A DNA stretch of 8,075 nt from Niastella sp. (GCA_021154515.1 JAJKIL010000274.1:1-8075); one strand, 5' to 3'. Shown: positions 1 to 5,706, counted from the stretch's first letter. The notes: generated from the letters alone by a model not told the origin. Translations and numbers: made by a program.

Positions 1-281
1 ATATCCTTTGCAACCGGCTGCAGATACGACCCCACCAGCATATAAGCCCACATGGGAATAATGGCATCTGCTGTACAGGTAACGGCTACTACTTTATTCT
101 GGTAAACACTCCAATCGTTGTTTTGCAAGGCGGCGCGGAACTCCTTTTCTTTCAGGATCAGCTCCATAAATAAATGGGGCTTCAGATCAAAGACCGCAAT
201 TTCCTCCGCAGGAAAATAGCTTTCCAGGTCAAGGGTGACCAGCTGGCTTTGCGCGACCTTATTTACTATTTCTTCACTCAT
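1..281 (-). CDS. DUF2480 family protein, N-terminal part (runs off left edge)
   Basis: The reading frame opens at an ATG (complement of 279-281) and stays open to the window edge, giving 93 complete codons. The product begins MSEEIVNKVAQSQLVTLDLE and later reads KEKEFRAALQNNDWSVYQNK, then VAVTCTADAIIPMWAYMLVG. From memory this matches the DUF2480 family of Bacteroidota, whose members are roughly 165 residues long, so a little over half the protein is visible. No signal peptide or membrane helix is seen in this part; it looks cytoplasmic. The biochemical role of the family is unknown to me. A -7 promoter element lies 20 bases upstream and an intrinsic terminator separates the gene from ppiD, so it is probably transcribed on its own. 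The start is supported by the promoter position and by the match at the N-terminus. Confidence 0.85.
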   Translation of the reverse strand, partial: MSEEIVNKVAQSQLVTLDLESYFPAEEIAVFDLKPHLFMELILKEKEFRAALQNNDWSVYQNKVVAVTCTADAIIPMWAYMLVGSYLQPVAKD

Positions 282-301
282 ATACTTTCACTAAACAGAT
301 A

Positions 302-336
302 CAAAGGTAACACGGAATAAGCTAAATAGTAAACAA
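302..336 (-). promoter_or_regulatory. Putative Bacteroidota promoter of the DUF2480 gene
   Basis: The complement of 302-309 reads TACCTTTG, an exact match to the Bacteroidota -7 consensus TAnnTTTG, and ends 20 bases before the DUF2480 ATG. The nearest TTG that could serve as the -33 element is the complement of 334-336. Its spacer is 24 bases, longer than the usual 19-21, so the -33 assignment is weak. Confidence 0.5.
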
Positions 337-362
337 GTTTATTGAGTCCATCTTAGAGGGAG

Positions 363-394
363 GTTGAAAAGTTGACAGGCTGACAAGTTGATTC
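363..394 (+). repeat. Degenerate tandem octamer, four units (GTTGACAA-like)
   Basis: Four consecutive 8-base units can be read: GTTGAAAA, GTTGACAG, GCTGACAA and GTTGATTC. The consensus is GTTGACAA. The same octamer family occurs on the opposite strand at 469-509, just downstream of ppiD. The array lies in the spacer between ppiD and the DUF2480 gene. Its function is unknown. Confidence 0.6.
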
Positions 395-448
395 GGGAAC
401 CAGATCTGAGGGTTCGCGCTGATAAACAAGCTGATATGAGTGAATTTC

Positions 449-490
449 AAAAAAATAGGGTTGACGAGCTTAAAACTTGTCAACCCTATT
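449..490 (-). terminator. Intrinsic terminator of the ppiD transcript
   Basis: Read on the minus strand, a 12-base-pair perfect stem is formed by AATAGGGTTGAC (454-465 on the plus strand) and its complement at 479-490. It can be extended inward by three pairs (one G-U) to leave a 7-base loop. The stem is followed on the minus strand by seven T residues (plus-strand A at 449-455). It begins 19 bases after the ppiD stop, exactly where a rho-independent terminator is expected. The 5' arm is built from the octamer repeat that fills the 3' untranslated region. Confidence 0.88.
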
Positions 491-509
491 AACTTGTTAA
501 CTTATTAAC
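469..509 (-). repeat. Degenerate tandem octamer running into the terminator stem
   Basis: On the minus strand, starting inside the ppiD stop codon, the octamers GTTAATAA, GTTAACAA and GTTAATAG follow each other without a gap. After one extra G come GTTGACAA and GTTTTAAG. The fourth unit is part of the 5' arm of the terminator. The family is the same as at 363-394 but in the opposite orientation. Confidence 0.6.
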
Positions 510-2644
510 TAAAAGAATCTTATTCTATTATCTTTTATGTCAGCCGATTTCTTCATGATCTCCATAACTCTGTAACCAAACATAGCACCCATTTGTTGTT
601 GCATGGCCTGCTGTTGCGCTTTGGTATCGAAGTTTGGATTAGGTGCTGCACTGATGTTATTAACCTTAATAACAAATACGCCAATTTCACCTTTTATTGG
701 ACCAGAAACTTTTGACTGGTATTCTTTATTGAAAGAAGCGCCCAGTACTTTCATTTCGTTGCCCACATTTGGAATAAACGAGCTGCCGAAAGAAATACTG
801 TCATTGTTAAATACCTGTTGACCGGTAGCTTGTGCTACTGCTTCGAGGGTTGAAGGACTGCCAATTTTCTTAACAATGTTCTCAGCCTTTTTCTCATTGC
901 GCACTTTGTATTCAACCAATGGACGGGCTTTTTCAACTGACATGGTTCCTTTTTCAGAAACGTTGGTAACTGCAGGTACTACAAATTTATCACCTACCTG
1001 GTAGGCATGCTCAGCTACAGTTCCTTTTTTAGCATCATTGAACGCCCAGCGAATAATTTCACGTGATTCGCCCAGACCCATGATCATGAAATCAGATTCT
1101 TTCACATCAGCCTGTAATTTATTCAGCTTTCCTTTTGCAACATTATCATCAAACTGTTTCAGATCACGGCTGGCTGCAGCAAACTGCGAAGCCATACCGC
1201 TGGCGGTGTTGATTGTTTCATCACTTGGAACAATGGCCTGAGAGATATAAGCAATTTTATAAGCTGTCTCCATTTTCTTCTGGCTCAGTACTTCTATATA
1301 ATGGTAACCGCTGTAAGACTGGTTCTCAACTTTCACCACTTTCTTATCACCCACATTACCGTAGAAGATCACTTCAGCAAATTCTTTGCTCAGGTTAGAG
1401 AACTGCAAAGAAGTGAATTCATATTCACCTTTTTTATCCTTGCTGCCAGCATCGTCGCTATATTTAACAACCATGCTGTCGAAGTTGGCGCCGCCTTTAA
1501 TAGCAGTTTCAATGCTATCGATCAATTTTTTAGCAGCGCTGTCGGTTCTGGCCTGACCTTGCTGATCGCCTATTTTAATTAAGATGTGACGGCATTTGAC
1601 ACTGTCGGGCATTTGACGACGGCCAACCATTTTAGCCATAGTATAATTTGGACCATCCAGGTAAGGCCCGATGATCTGACCATCGGCCAGTTTGCGCAAT
1701 GTATCGGCATTGCCCATTTGCATGTGGCTGCTCAGCACATAGCCATCAAAAAATGGCGTTTCGCTTGCACTGTTAGCAATCAGGGTTTGAATTTCGGCAG
1801 TAGTATTGGCGGCGGCCAACGCATCATGCTGTTTGGCTACGTTATTATATACTGTCTGGGTATCATTAGCGCTGGGAGCAGCGTTGAAAGAAACGTATAC
1901 CAGGTTACGCTCATTTTCCTGTTGGTAAGCGTCTTTATGTTTATTAATATATTCCCGAATATCATCCTCAGTTAATCTGATTGTAGAATCAGGAATAGTA
2001 GAGTATGGCACATTCACATAAGAGATAGCTGCACGTTGGCTGTTTTCGGCATTGGTTTTCTCCAACAACCATTTTGGAACGTACATGCTTTTTCCAACCA
2101 GTGAAGTGAATTTCTCGCGTTGACGGCTTTTTTCGAGGGCAGGTACAAACTCACCCCAGAAGCTGGTGTATTGAGGCGTACCTTTTTTCAATGAACGAAT
2201 GGCCTGGTAAGCAGCCTGTGCATTAAATCTACCGGTTGAATCGGTAAACTGTTGTTTTAACATTTGGGGCGGGTTAGCACCATATAATATATCACCCACT
2301 TCTTTGTCAGATATAGTGATGCCGAGTTTGGCATATTCGTCTGTCATTAACGCGTCCTCAACGAACTCGTTCCACAGGCTTTCACGGATCTGGCTACGCA
2401 ATTGGTCATTCACGGGGTAATTCTGAGCACGGTAGTTATCTTCGGCCATTTTGTAACGTGCCTCAAAATCGCGGACATCAATACTGGTACCATTAACTTT
2501 ACCCAGCGTAGTTGAATTACCGCTGAACAAACCCCGGCCGCCTCCCTGAAGGGCATCCTGTACAATAAAGGCAATAAGGGCTAATGCAATCGCACCAATG
2601 ATAATCCACGCTGCTTTGTCGCGGATAGATTGAATAACTGACAT
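509..2644 (-). CDS. ppiD: Membrane-anchored peptidyl-prolyl cis-trans isomerase, PpiD/SurA type
   Basis: The product is 711 residues long from the chosen start (MSVIQSIRDK). A single membrane helix lies at about residues 12-30 (WIIIGAIALALIAFIV), followed by a SurA-N/PpiD-type region (VNGTSIDVRDFEARY, about 50-65, onward). This is the PpiD architecture: an N-terminal anchor with the rest in the periplasm. A parvulin (rotamase) domain spans about residues 345-455, with CRHILIKI near 351, FDSMVVKYSDD near 388 and GYHYIEV near 447. A second, degenerate parvulin-like region covers about 515-665 (WAFNDAKKGT, GDKFVVPAV). The family helps newly exported proteins fold near the translocon. An ATG 63 bases upstream is in frame, but it would add MFINIFHLFLP before the anchor and overlaps the promoter, so 2644 is preferred. 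The gene is monocistronic, with its own promoter and terminator. The frame is intact. The symbol ppiD rests on architecture; orthology to the E. coli gene is likely but not proven. Confidence 0.9.
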   Translation of the reverse strand: MSVIQSIRDKAAWIIIGAIALALIAFIVQDALQGGGRGLFSGNSTTLGKVNGTSIDVRDFEARYKMAEDNYRAQNYPVNDQLRSQIRESLWNEFVEDALMTDEYAKLGITISDKEVGDILYGANPPQMLKQQFTDSTGRFNAQAAYQAIRSLKKGTPQYTSFWGEFVPALEKSRQREKFTSLVGKSMYVPKWLLEKTNAENSQRAAISYVNVPYSTIPDSTIRLTEDDIREYINKHKDAYQQENERNLVYVSFNAAPSANDTQTVYNNVAKQHDALAAANTTAEIQTLIANSASETPFFDGYVLSSHMQMGNADTLRKLADGQIIGPYLDGPNYTMAKMVGRRQMPDSVKCRHILIKIGDQQGQARTDSAAKKLIDSIETAIKGGANFDSMVVKYSDDAGSKDKKGEYEFTSLQFSNLSKEFAEVIFYGNVGDKKVVKVENQSYSGYHYIEVLSQKKMETAYKIAYISQAIVPSDETINTASGMASQFAAASRDLKQFDDNVAKGKLNKLQADVKESDFMIMGLGESREIIRWAFNDAKKGTVAEHAYQVGDKFVVPAVTNVSEKGTMSVEKARPLVEYKVRNEKKAENIVKKIGSPSTLEAVAQATGQQVFNNDSISFGSSFIPNVGNEMKVLGASFNKEYQSKVSGPIKGEIGVFVIKVNNISAAPNPNFDTKAQQQAMQQQMGAMFGYRVMEIMKKSADIKDNRIRFF

Positions 2645-2677
2645 AAAATAAGTGTATACCTCTTTTAATAAGGATGG

Positions 2678-2708
2678 CAAAAATAGGTGAAAAATGTTTA
2701 TGAACAAA
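2678..2708 (-). promoter_or_regulatory. Near-consensus Bacteroidota promoter of ppiD
   Basis: On the minus strand TTTG (complement of 2705-2708) is followed by exactly 19 bases and then TATTTTTG (complement of 2678-2685). This fits the Bacteroidota pattern TTTG-N19/20-TAnnTTTG. The -7 element ends 33 bases before the chosen ATG, which supports the 2644 start. A DnaA box with one mismatch (2686-2694) fills part of the spacer, and an exact one (2710-2718) touches the -33 element. Confidence 0.75.
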
Positions 2709-2709
2709 T

Positions 2710-2718
2710 TGTGGAAAA
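2710..2718 (-). promoter_or_regulatory. DnaA box, exact match (TTTTCCACA)
   Basis: The minus strand reads TTTTCCACA, an exact match to TTWTNCACA. It extends into the 11-mer GTGGAAAACCG (2711-2721, plus), which recurs exactly at 3091-3101. It lies directly upstream of the ppiD -33 element, so bound DnaA could affect that promoter. Confidence 0.6.
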
Positions 2719-2764
2719 CCGCTCAAAACCAGCATCAAGTAAAGGTTTTACCTGTCCCCATAGC

Positions 2765-2773
2765 TGTGAATAA
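2765..2773 (-). promoter_or_regulatory. DnaA box, exact match (TTATTCACA)
   Basis: The minus strand reads TTATTCACA, an exact match to TTATNCACA. It is the second of the two exact boxes in the ppiD-nadA gap and has the same orientation as the box at 2710-2718. Confidence 0.6.
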
Positions 2774-3089
2774 CGCCAAATATTCTAATATATGCGATCG
2801 TTGTGGAACAGTGTCGTGAAAACAATTCTAACATTAAAACTGGATAACCTCTAAAATATGTTGGTAACCCGGGTTTTCACACTTCAGAATCGGTGGATAG
2901 TTGGCCAATAAGTTTCGATCAGTACTTTCACCTATCAAACGGTGTATAAAAACCCCAGGTTATTAGACCTCCATTAACAGACTTTCTAAATGTTATTATC
3001 GTTAATTCTTTTCAGGCCCTTTTTATTCCACCGGCGTGGAAAACTGTCTAAAACCTACGCCAGTCCTTATTTGTTGTATGTGGAGAGAA

Positions 3090-3108
3090 GGTGGAAAACC
3101 GTGGATAA
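3090..3108 (-). promoter_or_regulatory. Pair of DnaA-like boxes, starts 10 bases apart
   Basis: The plus strand reads GGTGGAAAA at 3090-3098 and CGTGGATAA at 3100-3108; each has one mismatch to TGTGNAWAA, at the first base. Both continue into CC, so the shared extended motif is GTGGAWAACC. The starts are 10 bases apart, close to one helical turn, so the two sites face the same side of the DNA. A similar pair occurs downstream of nadA at 4283-4302. Confidence 0.55.
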
Positions 3109-3148
3109 CCAGGTTGTTGTAACTTTACCAAATTTCCTGACAGTCATT

Positions 3149-3215
3149 TTATCCACTAATTCACAGCCGTAATAATAATAGGTTATTTATAAAAAAAAGA
3201 GATTAATATAAATAC
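3149..3215 (+). other. Putative unwinding module: two boxes, GC stretch, trinucleotides, AT-rich tract
   Basis: TTATCCACT (3149-3157) and TAATTCACA (3157-3165) are DnaA-like boxes offset by 8 bases and pointing toward nadA. GCCG follows at 3166-3169, then TAA-TAA-TAA-TAG at 3170-3181 and an AT-rich tract with an eight-A run up to the nadA start. From memory the B. subtilis oriC unwinding module has the same order and the same box offset: two boxes, GC-rich bases, DnaA-trios and an AT-rich stretch. The trinucleotides fit the trio consensus only partly: as complement of the box strand they read 3'-[C/T]AT-5' rather than 3'-[G/A]AT-5'. Confidence 0.5.
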
Positions 3216-3216
3216 T

Positions 3217-4227
3217 ATGGAAGATATCCACGTAGCTAACGCAAAAAAAAATGTGCCGAAGAAAGGATTCCTTGACATCGAGATTGACCCCACGATCGAT
3301 TTGTTTTCTGAGATCGAACGCTTGAAAAAAGAAAAAAATATGTTGCTGCTCGCGCACTATTACCAGGAGCCCGATATTCAGGATGTGGCCGACTACATTG
3401 GGGATAGTTTGGGTTTGGCGCAACAAGCGGAAAAAACCAGCGCGGATATCATCGTTTTTGCCGGCGTTCACTTCATGGCCGAAACAGCAAAAATTTTAAA
3501 TCCCACAAAGAAAGTACTGCTGCCTGATCTGAACGCGGGTTGCTCACTGGCCGACAGCGCGCCGGCCGGGCCATTCAAAAAATTCAAAGAACAGCACCCC
3601 GATCATATCGTGATCTCTTACGTGAATTGTTCAGCCGAAATAAAAGCGCTGAGCGACATCATCGTTACTTCGAGCAATGCGGAGAAAATTGTGGAAAGTG
3701 TGCCGAAAGACCAAAAGATCATTTTCGCCCCCGACAAAAACCTGGGTGCCTACCTGGTGAAGAAAACCGGTCGCGATATGGTTTTGTGGAATGGCGCCTG
3801 CATGGTGCATGAAATTTTCAGCCTCGAAAAGATCATGAAACTGAAGACCCGCCACCCCAATGCAAAATTCATTGCTCACCCGGAGTGTGAAGAGGCGGTA
3901 CTCCGGATAGCCGACTACATTGGTTCCACCACCGGTTTGCTGAAATACAGCCAGCAAAGCGACGCCACCGAATTCATTGTCGCTACCGAAACCGGAATTT
4001 TGCACCAGATGCAAAAAGCGTCGCCCAACAAAACTTTCATCCCTGCCCCACCCAATAACAGCTGTGCCTGCAACGATTGTCCACACATGAAACTGAACAC
4101 CCTGGAAAAGCTGTACCTGTGCATGGAATACGAGACGCCGGAAATCACCATGGAGGAGGAATTACGCAAGGCAGCTCAGCAACCAATTGATAGAATGCTG
4201 GAAATCAGCGCTAAATATGGGTTATAA
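3217..4227 (+). CDS. nadA: Quinolinate synthase NadA
   Basis: NadA is a cytoplasmic [4Fe-4S] enzyme that condenses iminoaspartate with dihydroxyacetone phosphate to quinolinate, the first ring in NAD made from aspartate. The 336-residue product is of usual family length. Visible motifs are LLAHYYQEPDIQDVADYIGDS (about 44-64), FAGVHFMAETAKIL (81-94), NAGCSLAD (107-113), SYVNCSAEIKA (134-144), WNGACMVHE (191-199) and AHPECEEAV (220-228). The C-terminal stretch NSCACNDCPHM (281-291) follows. The cluster ligands should be C109, C195 and one cysteine of the last motif, most likely C288 by position. The ATG at 3217 gives a normal N-terminus; there is no strong Shine-Dalgarno and no full consensus promoter just upstream, only TAACTTTA at 3120-3127. 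No nadB or nadC is adjacent, so the iminoaspartate-forming partner lies elsewhere. The gene sits between the two DnaA-box clusters. Confidence 0.96.
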   Translation: MEDIHVANAKKNVPKKGFLDIEIDPTIDLFSEIERLKKEKNMLLLAHYYQEPDIQDVADYIGDSLGLAQQAEKTSADIIVFAGVHFMAETAKILNPTKKVLLPDLNAGCSLADSAPAGPFKKFKEQHPDHIVISYVNCSAEIKALSDIIVTSSNAEKIVESVPKDQKIIFAPDKNLGAYLVKKTGRDMVLWNGACMVHEIFSLEKIMKLKTRHPNAKFIAHPECEEAVLRIADYIGSTTGLLKYSQQSDATEFIVATETGILHQMQKASPNKTFIPAPPNNSCACNDCPHMKLNTLEKLYLCMEYETPEITMEEELRKAAQQPIDRMLEISAKYGL

Positions 4228-4282
4228 ACGCCTGATCTTTCTGGTTGGACCGCCTCGCAAGCATGATCTGACAGGTCATTGT

Positions 4283-4302
4283 CGTGGAAAATCTGTGGAT
4301 AA
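4283..4302 (-). promoter_or_regulatory. DnaA-box pair including a perfect TTATCCACA
   Basis: The plus strand reads CGTGGAAAA at 4283-4291 (one mismatch) and TGTGGATAA at 4294-4302. The latter is the exact complement of the consensus box TTATCCACA and the only such match I found here. Starts are 11 bases apart. The second box continues as TGGATAACCT, a 10-mer also present at 2841-2850. Confidence 0.65.
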
Positions 4303-4366
4303 CCTGGGAATAAGCCCATATTTCAACACAATGGGTGTTAGGGAAGGTATTTTCGATCAGTAGAAT

Positions 4367-4396
4367 TTTGTGAAATAAGCTTAAAAACTATATTTG
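4367..4396 (+). promoter_or_regulatory. Putative msrC promoter placed almost on the start codon
   Basis: TTTG at 4367-4370, 18 bases, then TATATTTG at 4389-4396, matching TAnnTTTG exactly. Only CTCC separates the -7 element from the ATG at 4401. Transcription would start at or next to the A of the ATG, implying a leaderless or nearly leaderless mRNA. The spacer is one base shorter than the commonest length. Confidence 0.6.
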
Positions 4397-4400
4397 CTCC

Positions 4401-4877
4401 ATGGCTGAAGATCTGAGCATTGTGCAGGGCACAAAGGATGAAAAATATAAATCTGTAATTCCCCAAATAAAAGCATTGATTGAGGGTGAGCCCGATCTGG
4501 TGGCAAACCTGGCTAACATAGTTGCAGCGTTGATGGAACAGTTCGGCTGGTTGTGGATAGGGTTCTACCTGGTGAAAGAAAATCAGTTGGTGCTTGCTCC
4601 CTTTCAGGGACCGGTTGCCTGTACCCGCATCAAAAAGGGAAGAGGTGTTTGTGGCGCCAGCTGGGAAAAAGCGCAAACCATCGTTGTGCCCGATGTAGAA
4701 AAATTCCCGGGACATATTGCCTGCAGCAGTAAGTCGAGATCGGAAATTGTTGTTCCGGTAATTCGCGACAACAAGGTGATGGGCGTGTTGGATGTGGACA
4801 GTGAACACCTGGCTGCATTTGATGAAACCGATAAACAATTCCTGGAAGAGATTGTAGATCTCATCATTTTCGAATAG
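4401..4877 (+). CDS. msrC: Free methionine-(R)-sulfoxide reductase (GAF domain, fRMsr)
   Basis: This 158-residue protein is a single GAF domain of the fRMsr/YebR family, which reduces free methionine-R-sulfoxide in the cytoplasm using cysteines and a thioredoxin-type donor. Family marks are WIGFYLV (52-58), LVLAPFQGPVACTRI (63-77), GRGVCG (80-85), GHIACSSKSRSEIVVPV (104-120) and GVLDVDS (128-134). The three redox cysteines are C74, C84 and C108, with the same 10 and 24 residue spacing as C84, C94 and C118 of the E. coli enzyme. The length is close to the E. coli protein (165). There is no signal peptide. The ATG at 4401 gives the expected N-terminus, although a -7 promoter element lies only four bases before it. 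The NIPSNAP gene follows after 18 bases, so the two are probably co-transcribed. Confidence 0.94.
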   Translation: MAEDLSIVQGTKDEKYKSVIPQIKALIEGEPDLVANLANIVAALMEQFGWLWIGFYLVKENQLVLAPFQGPVACTRIKKGRGVCGASWEKAQTIVVPDVEKFPGHIACSSKSRSEIVVPVIRDNKVMGVLDVDSEHLAAFDETDKQFLEEIVDLIIFE

Positions 4878-4895
4878 GTAACATTTGCTTGAAAT

Positions 4896-5675
4896 ATGAA
4901 AAGAAGAAACTTTATCCAGAACGCTGCCATCACTTCTTCTGGTTTACTTGCAGGAAAATTATCTTATGCAGCTCCGGCAAAAGCTGGTAAAAAAGAATTG
5001 TTTGAATTAAGGGAATACGAAATTCATTTTGGTGGAAATCAGAATGCGTTGCATGCTTATCTCGAGAAAGCATTAATTCCTGCCTTCAATAAATTCGGTG
5101 TTAAGACTGTTGGCGTTTTCAAAGAAATTGGAAAGAGCGAACCAGCCAAAGTATATGTATTGATTGTCTATCCTTCAATGGAAGATTACGGGGATATCAA
5201 TATGAAAGTAAAGTCAGACAATGACTTTAAACAGAACAGTGCCGAGTGGGATAAAGTGCCGGCCGATAAACCGGTTTTCAACAGATATAATTCTTCGCTG
5301 TTGGTGGCCTTTGATAATATGCCATCATTAAAAGTACCGGCTAAGGAAACACGCATTTTTGAATTGCGTACTTACGAAGGGTACAATGAAGATGCGGTGC
5401 GAAGAAAAGTGAAAATGTTCAACACCGAACAGTTCACCATTTTTGATAGAACAAAACTGAACCGGGTATTTTTTGGTGAAGCCATTGCCGGACCCAATCT
5501 TCCATGTTTAACGTATATGATCACGTTTAAAGATATGGAAGAACGTGATAAGAACTGGGCGGCATTTGGCGCCGATGCTGATTGGAAAAAAGTATCTAAC
5601 GATCCAATGTATGCAAACACCGTTTCAAATATTCGACGCGTGTTTTTAGAACCCGTTCCATATTCACAAGTATAA
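4896..5675 (+). CDS. Tat-exported protein with two NIPSNAP domains
   Basis: The 259-residue product starts MKRRNFIQNAAITSSGLLAG, a twin-arginine signal (R3-R4, F6) with a short hydrophobic stretch and a likely cleavage after SYA (residue 25). Two related NIPSNAP-like halves follow: one begins ELFELREYEIHFG (34-46) and the other TRIFELRTYEGYN (152-164). The repeated F-E-L-R-x-Y-E start shows an internal duplication, as expected for a ferredoxin-like dimeric alpha/beta barrel. The protein is probably periplasmic and folded before export. The biochemical function of bacterial NIPSNAP proteins is poorly known and I assign none. It begins 18 bases after msrC. TAACATTTG at 4879-4887 resembles a -7 element with one extra base, so an additional promoter is possible. 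A strong terminator follows 56 bases after the stop. No catalytic motif is evident. Confidence 0.88.
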   Translation: MKRRNFIQNAAITSSGLLAGKLSYAAPAKAGKKELFELREYEIHFGGNQNALHAYLEKALIPAFNKFGVKTVGVFKEIGKSEPAKVYVLIVYPSMEDYGDINMKVKSDNDFKQNSAEWDKVPADKPVFNRYNSSLLVAFDNMPSLKVPAKETRIFELRTYEGYNEDAVRRKVKMFNTEQFTIFDRTKLNRVFFGEAIAGPNLPCLTYMITFKDMEERDKNWAAFGADADWKKVSNDPMYANTVSNIRRVFLEPVPYSQV

Positions 5676-5690
5676 TTAATTCTGAATTTC

Positions 5691-5706
5691 CTGAACGAAG
5701 TCGAAG
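5691..5706 (+). repeat. Short intergenic element CTGAACGAAGTCGAAG
   Basis: This 16-mer just after the NIPSNAP gene resembles a sequence of the type CTGAGCGAAGTCGAAG that I remember as recurring in intergenic DNA of many Bacteroidota and other bacteria. Only one copy is in the window, so the repeat status depends on memory. Confidence 0.35.

Larger units (their letters stand above)
2686..3216. other. Candidate replication origin (oriC): DnaA-box cluster in the ppiD-nadA gap
   Basis: The gap has no convincing gene. Measured against TTWTNCACA on either strand, two 9-mers match exactly: 2710-2718 (TGTGGAAAA as read on plus) and 2765-2773 (TGTGAATAA). Further 9-mers have one mismatch: 2686-2694, 2802-2810, 2873-2881, 2941-2949, 3035-3043, 3090-3098, 3100-3108, 3149-3157 and 3157-3165. 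Weaker ones lie at 2839-2847 and 2892-2900. Most point the same way; the last two point toward the AT-rich tract at 3168-3216. A 10-base palindrome, AACCCGGGTT, lies at 2866-2875. Genes diverge from the gap, and mnmG/gidA is nearby. The alternative is a DnaA-titrating or DnaA-regulated cluster that is not the origin. Confidence 0.65.
4228..4400. other. Intergenic region between nadA and msrC with second DnaA-box cluster
   Basis: This 173-base gap holds a perfect DnaA box with a near-perfect neighbour (4283-4302), the 12-mer TTTCGATCAGTA at 4351-4362 (also at 2913-2924), and the msrC promoter. A weak hairpin, AACAC (4325-4329) with GTGTT (4335-4339), is not followed by a T run. I see no convincing intrinsic terminator for nadA, so nadA may read through into msrC. 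Confidence 0.6.

Noticed and set aside
2645..2707. Upstream in-frame ATG extending ppiD by 21 residues
   Set aside because: The extension (MFINIFHLFLP...) overlaps the promoter elements and would put extra residues before a normal N-terminal membrane anchor; MSVIQSIRDK fits the PpiD family.
2990..3172. A 60-codon open frame on the plus strand in the ppiD-nadA gap
   Set aside because: It runs through several DnaA-like boxes, has no recognisable domain or ribosome site, and its composition looks like translated non-coding DNA.
3631..4086. A 151-codon open frame antisense to nadA
   Set aside because: It lies wholly opposite the conserved NadA coding sequence and shows no domain of its own; it is a shadow of that gene.
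4325..4339. Hairpin AACAC/GTGTT downstream of nadA as a terminator
   Set aside because: The stem is only five pairs and no T run follows, so it does not meet the usual form of an intrinsic terminator.
4338..4838. A 166-codon open frame antisense to msrC
   Set aside because: It covers the opposite strand of the GAF-domain gene whose redox motifs are intact; no independent support.
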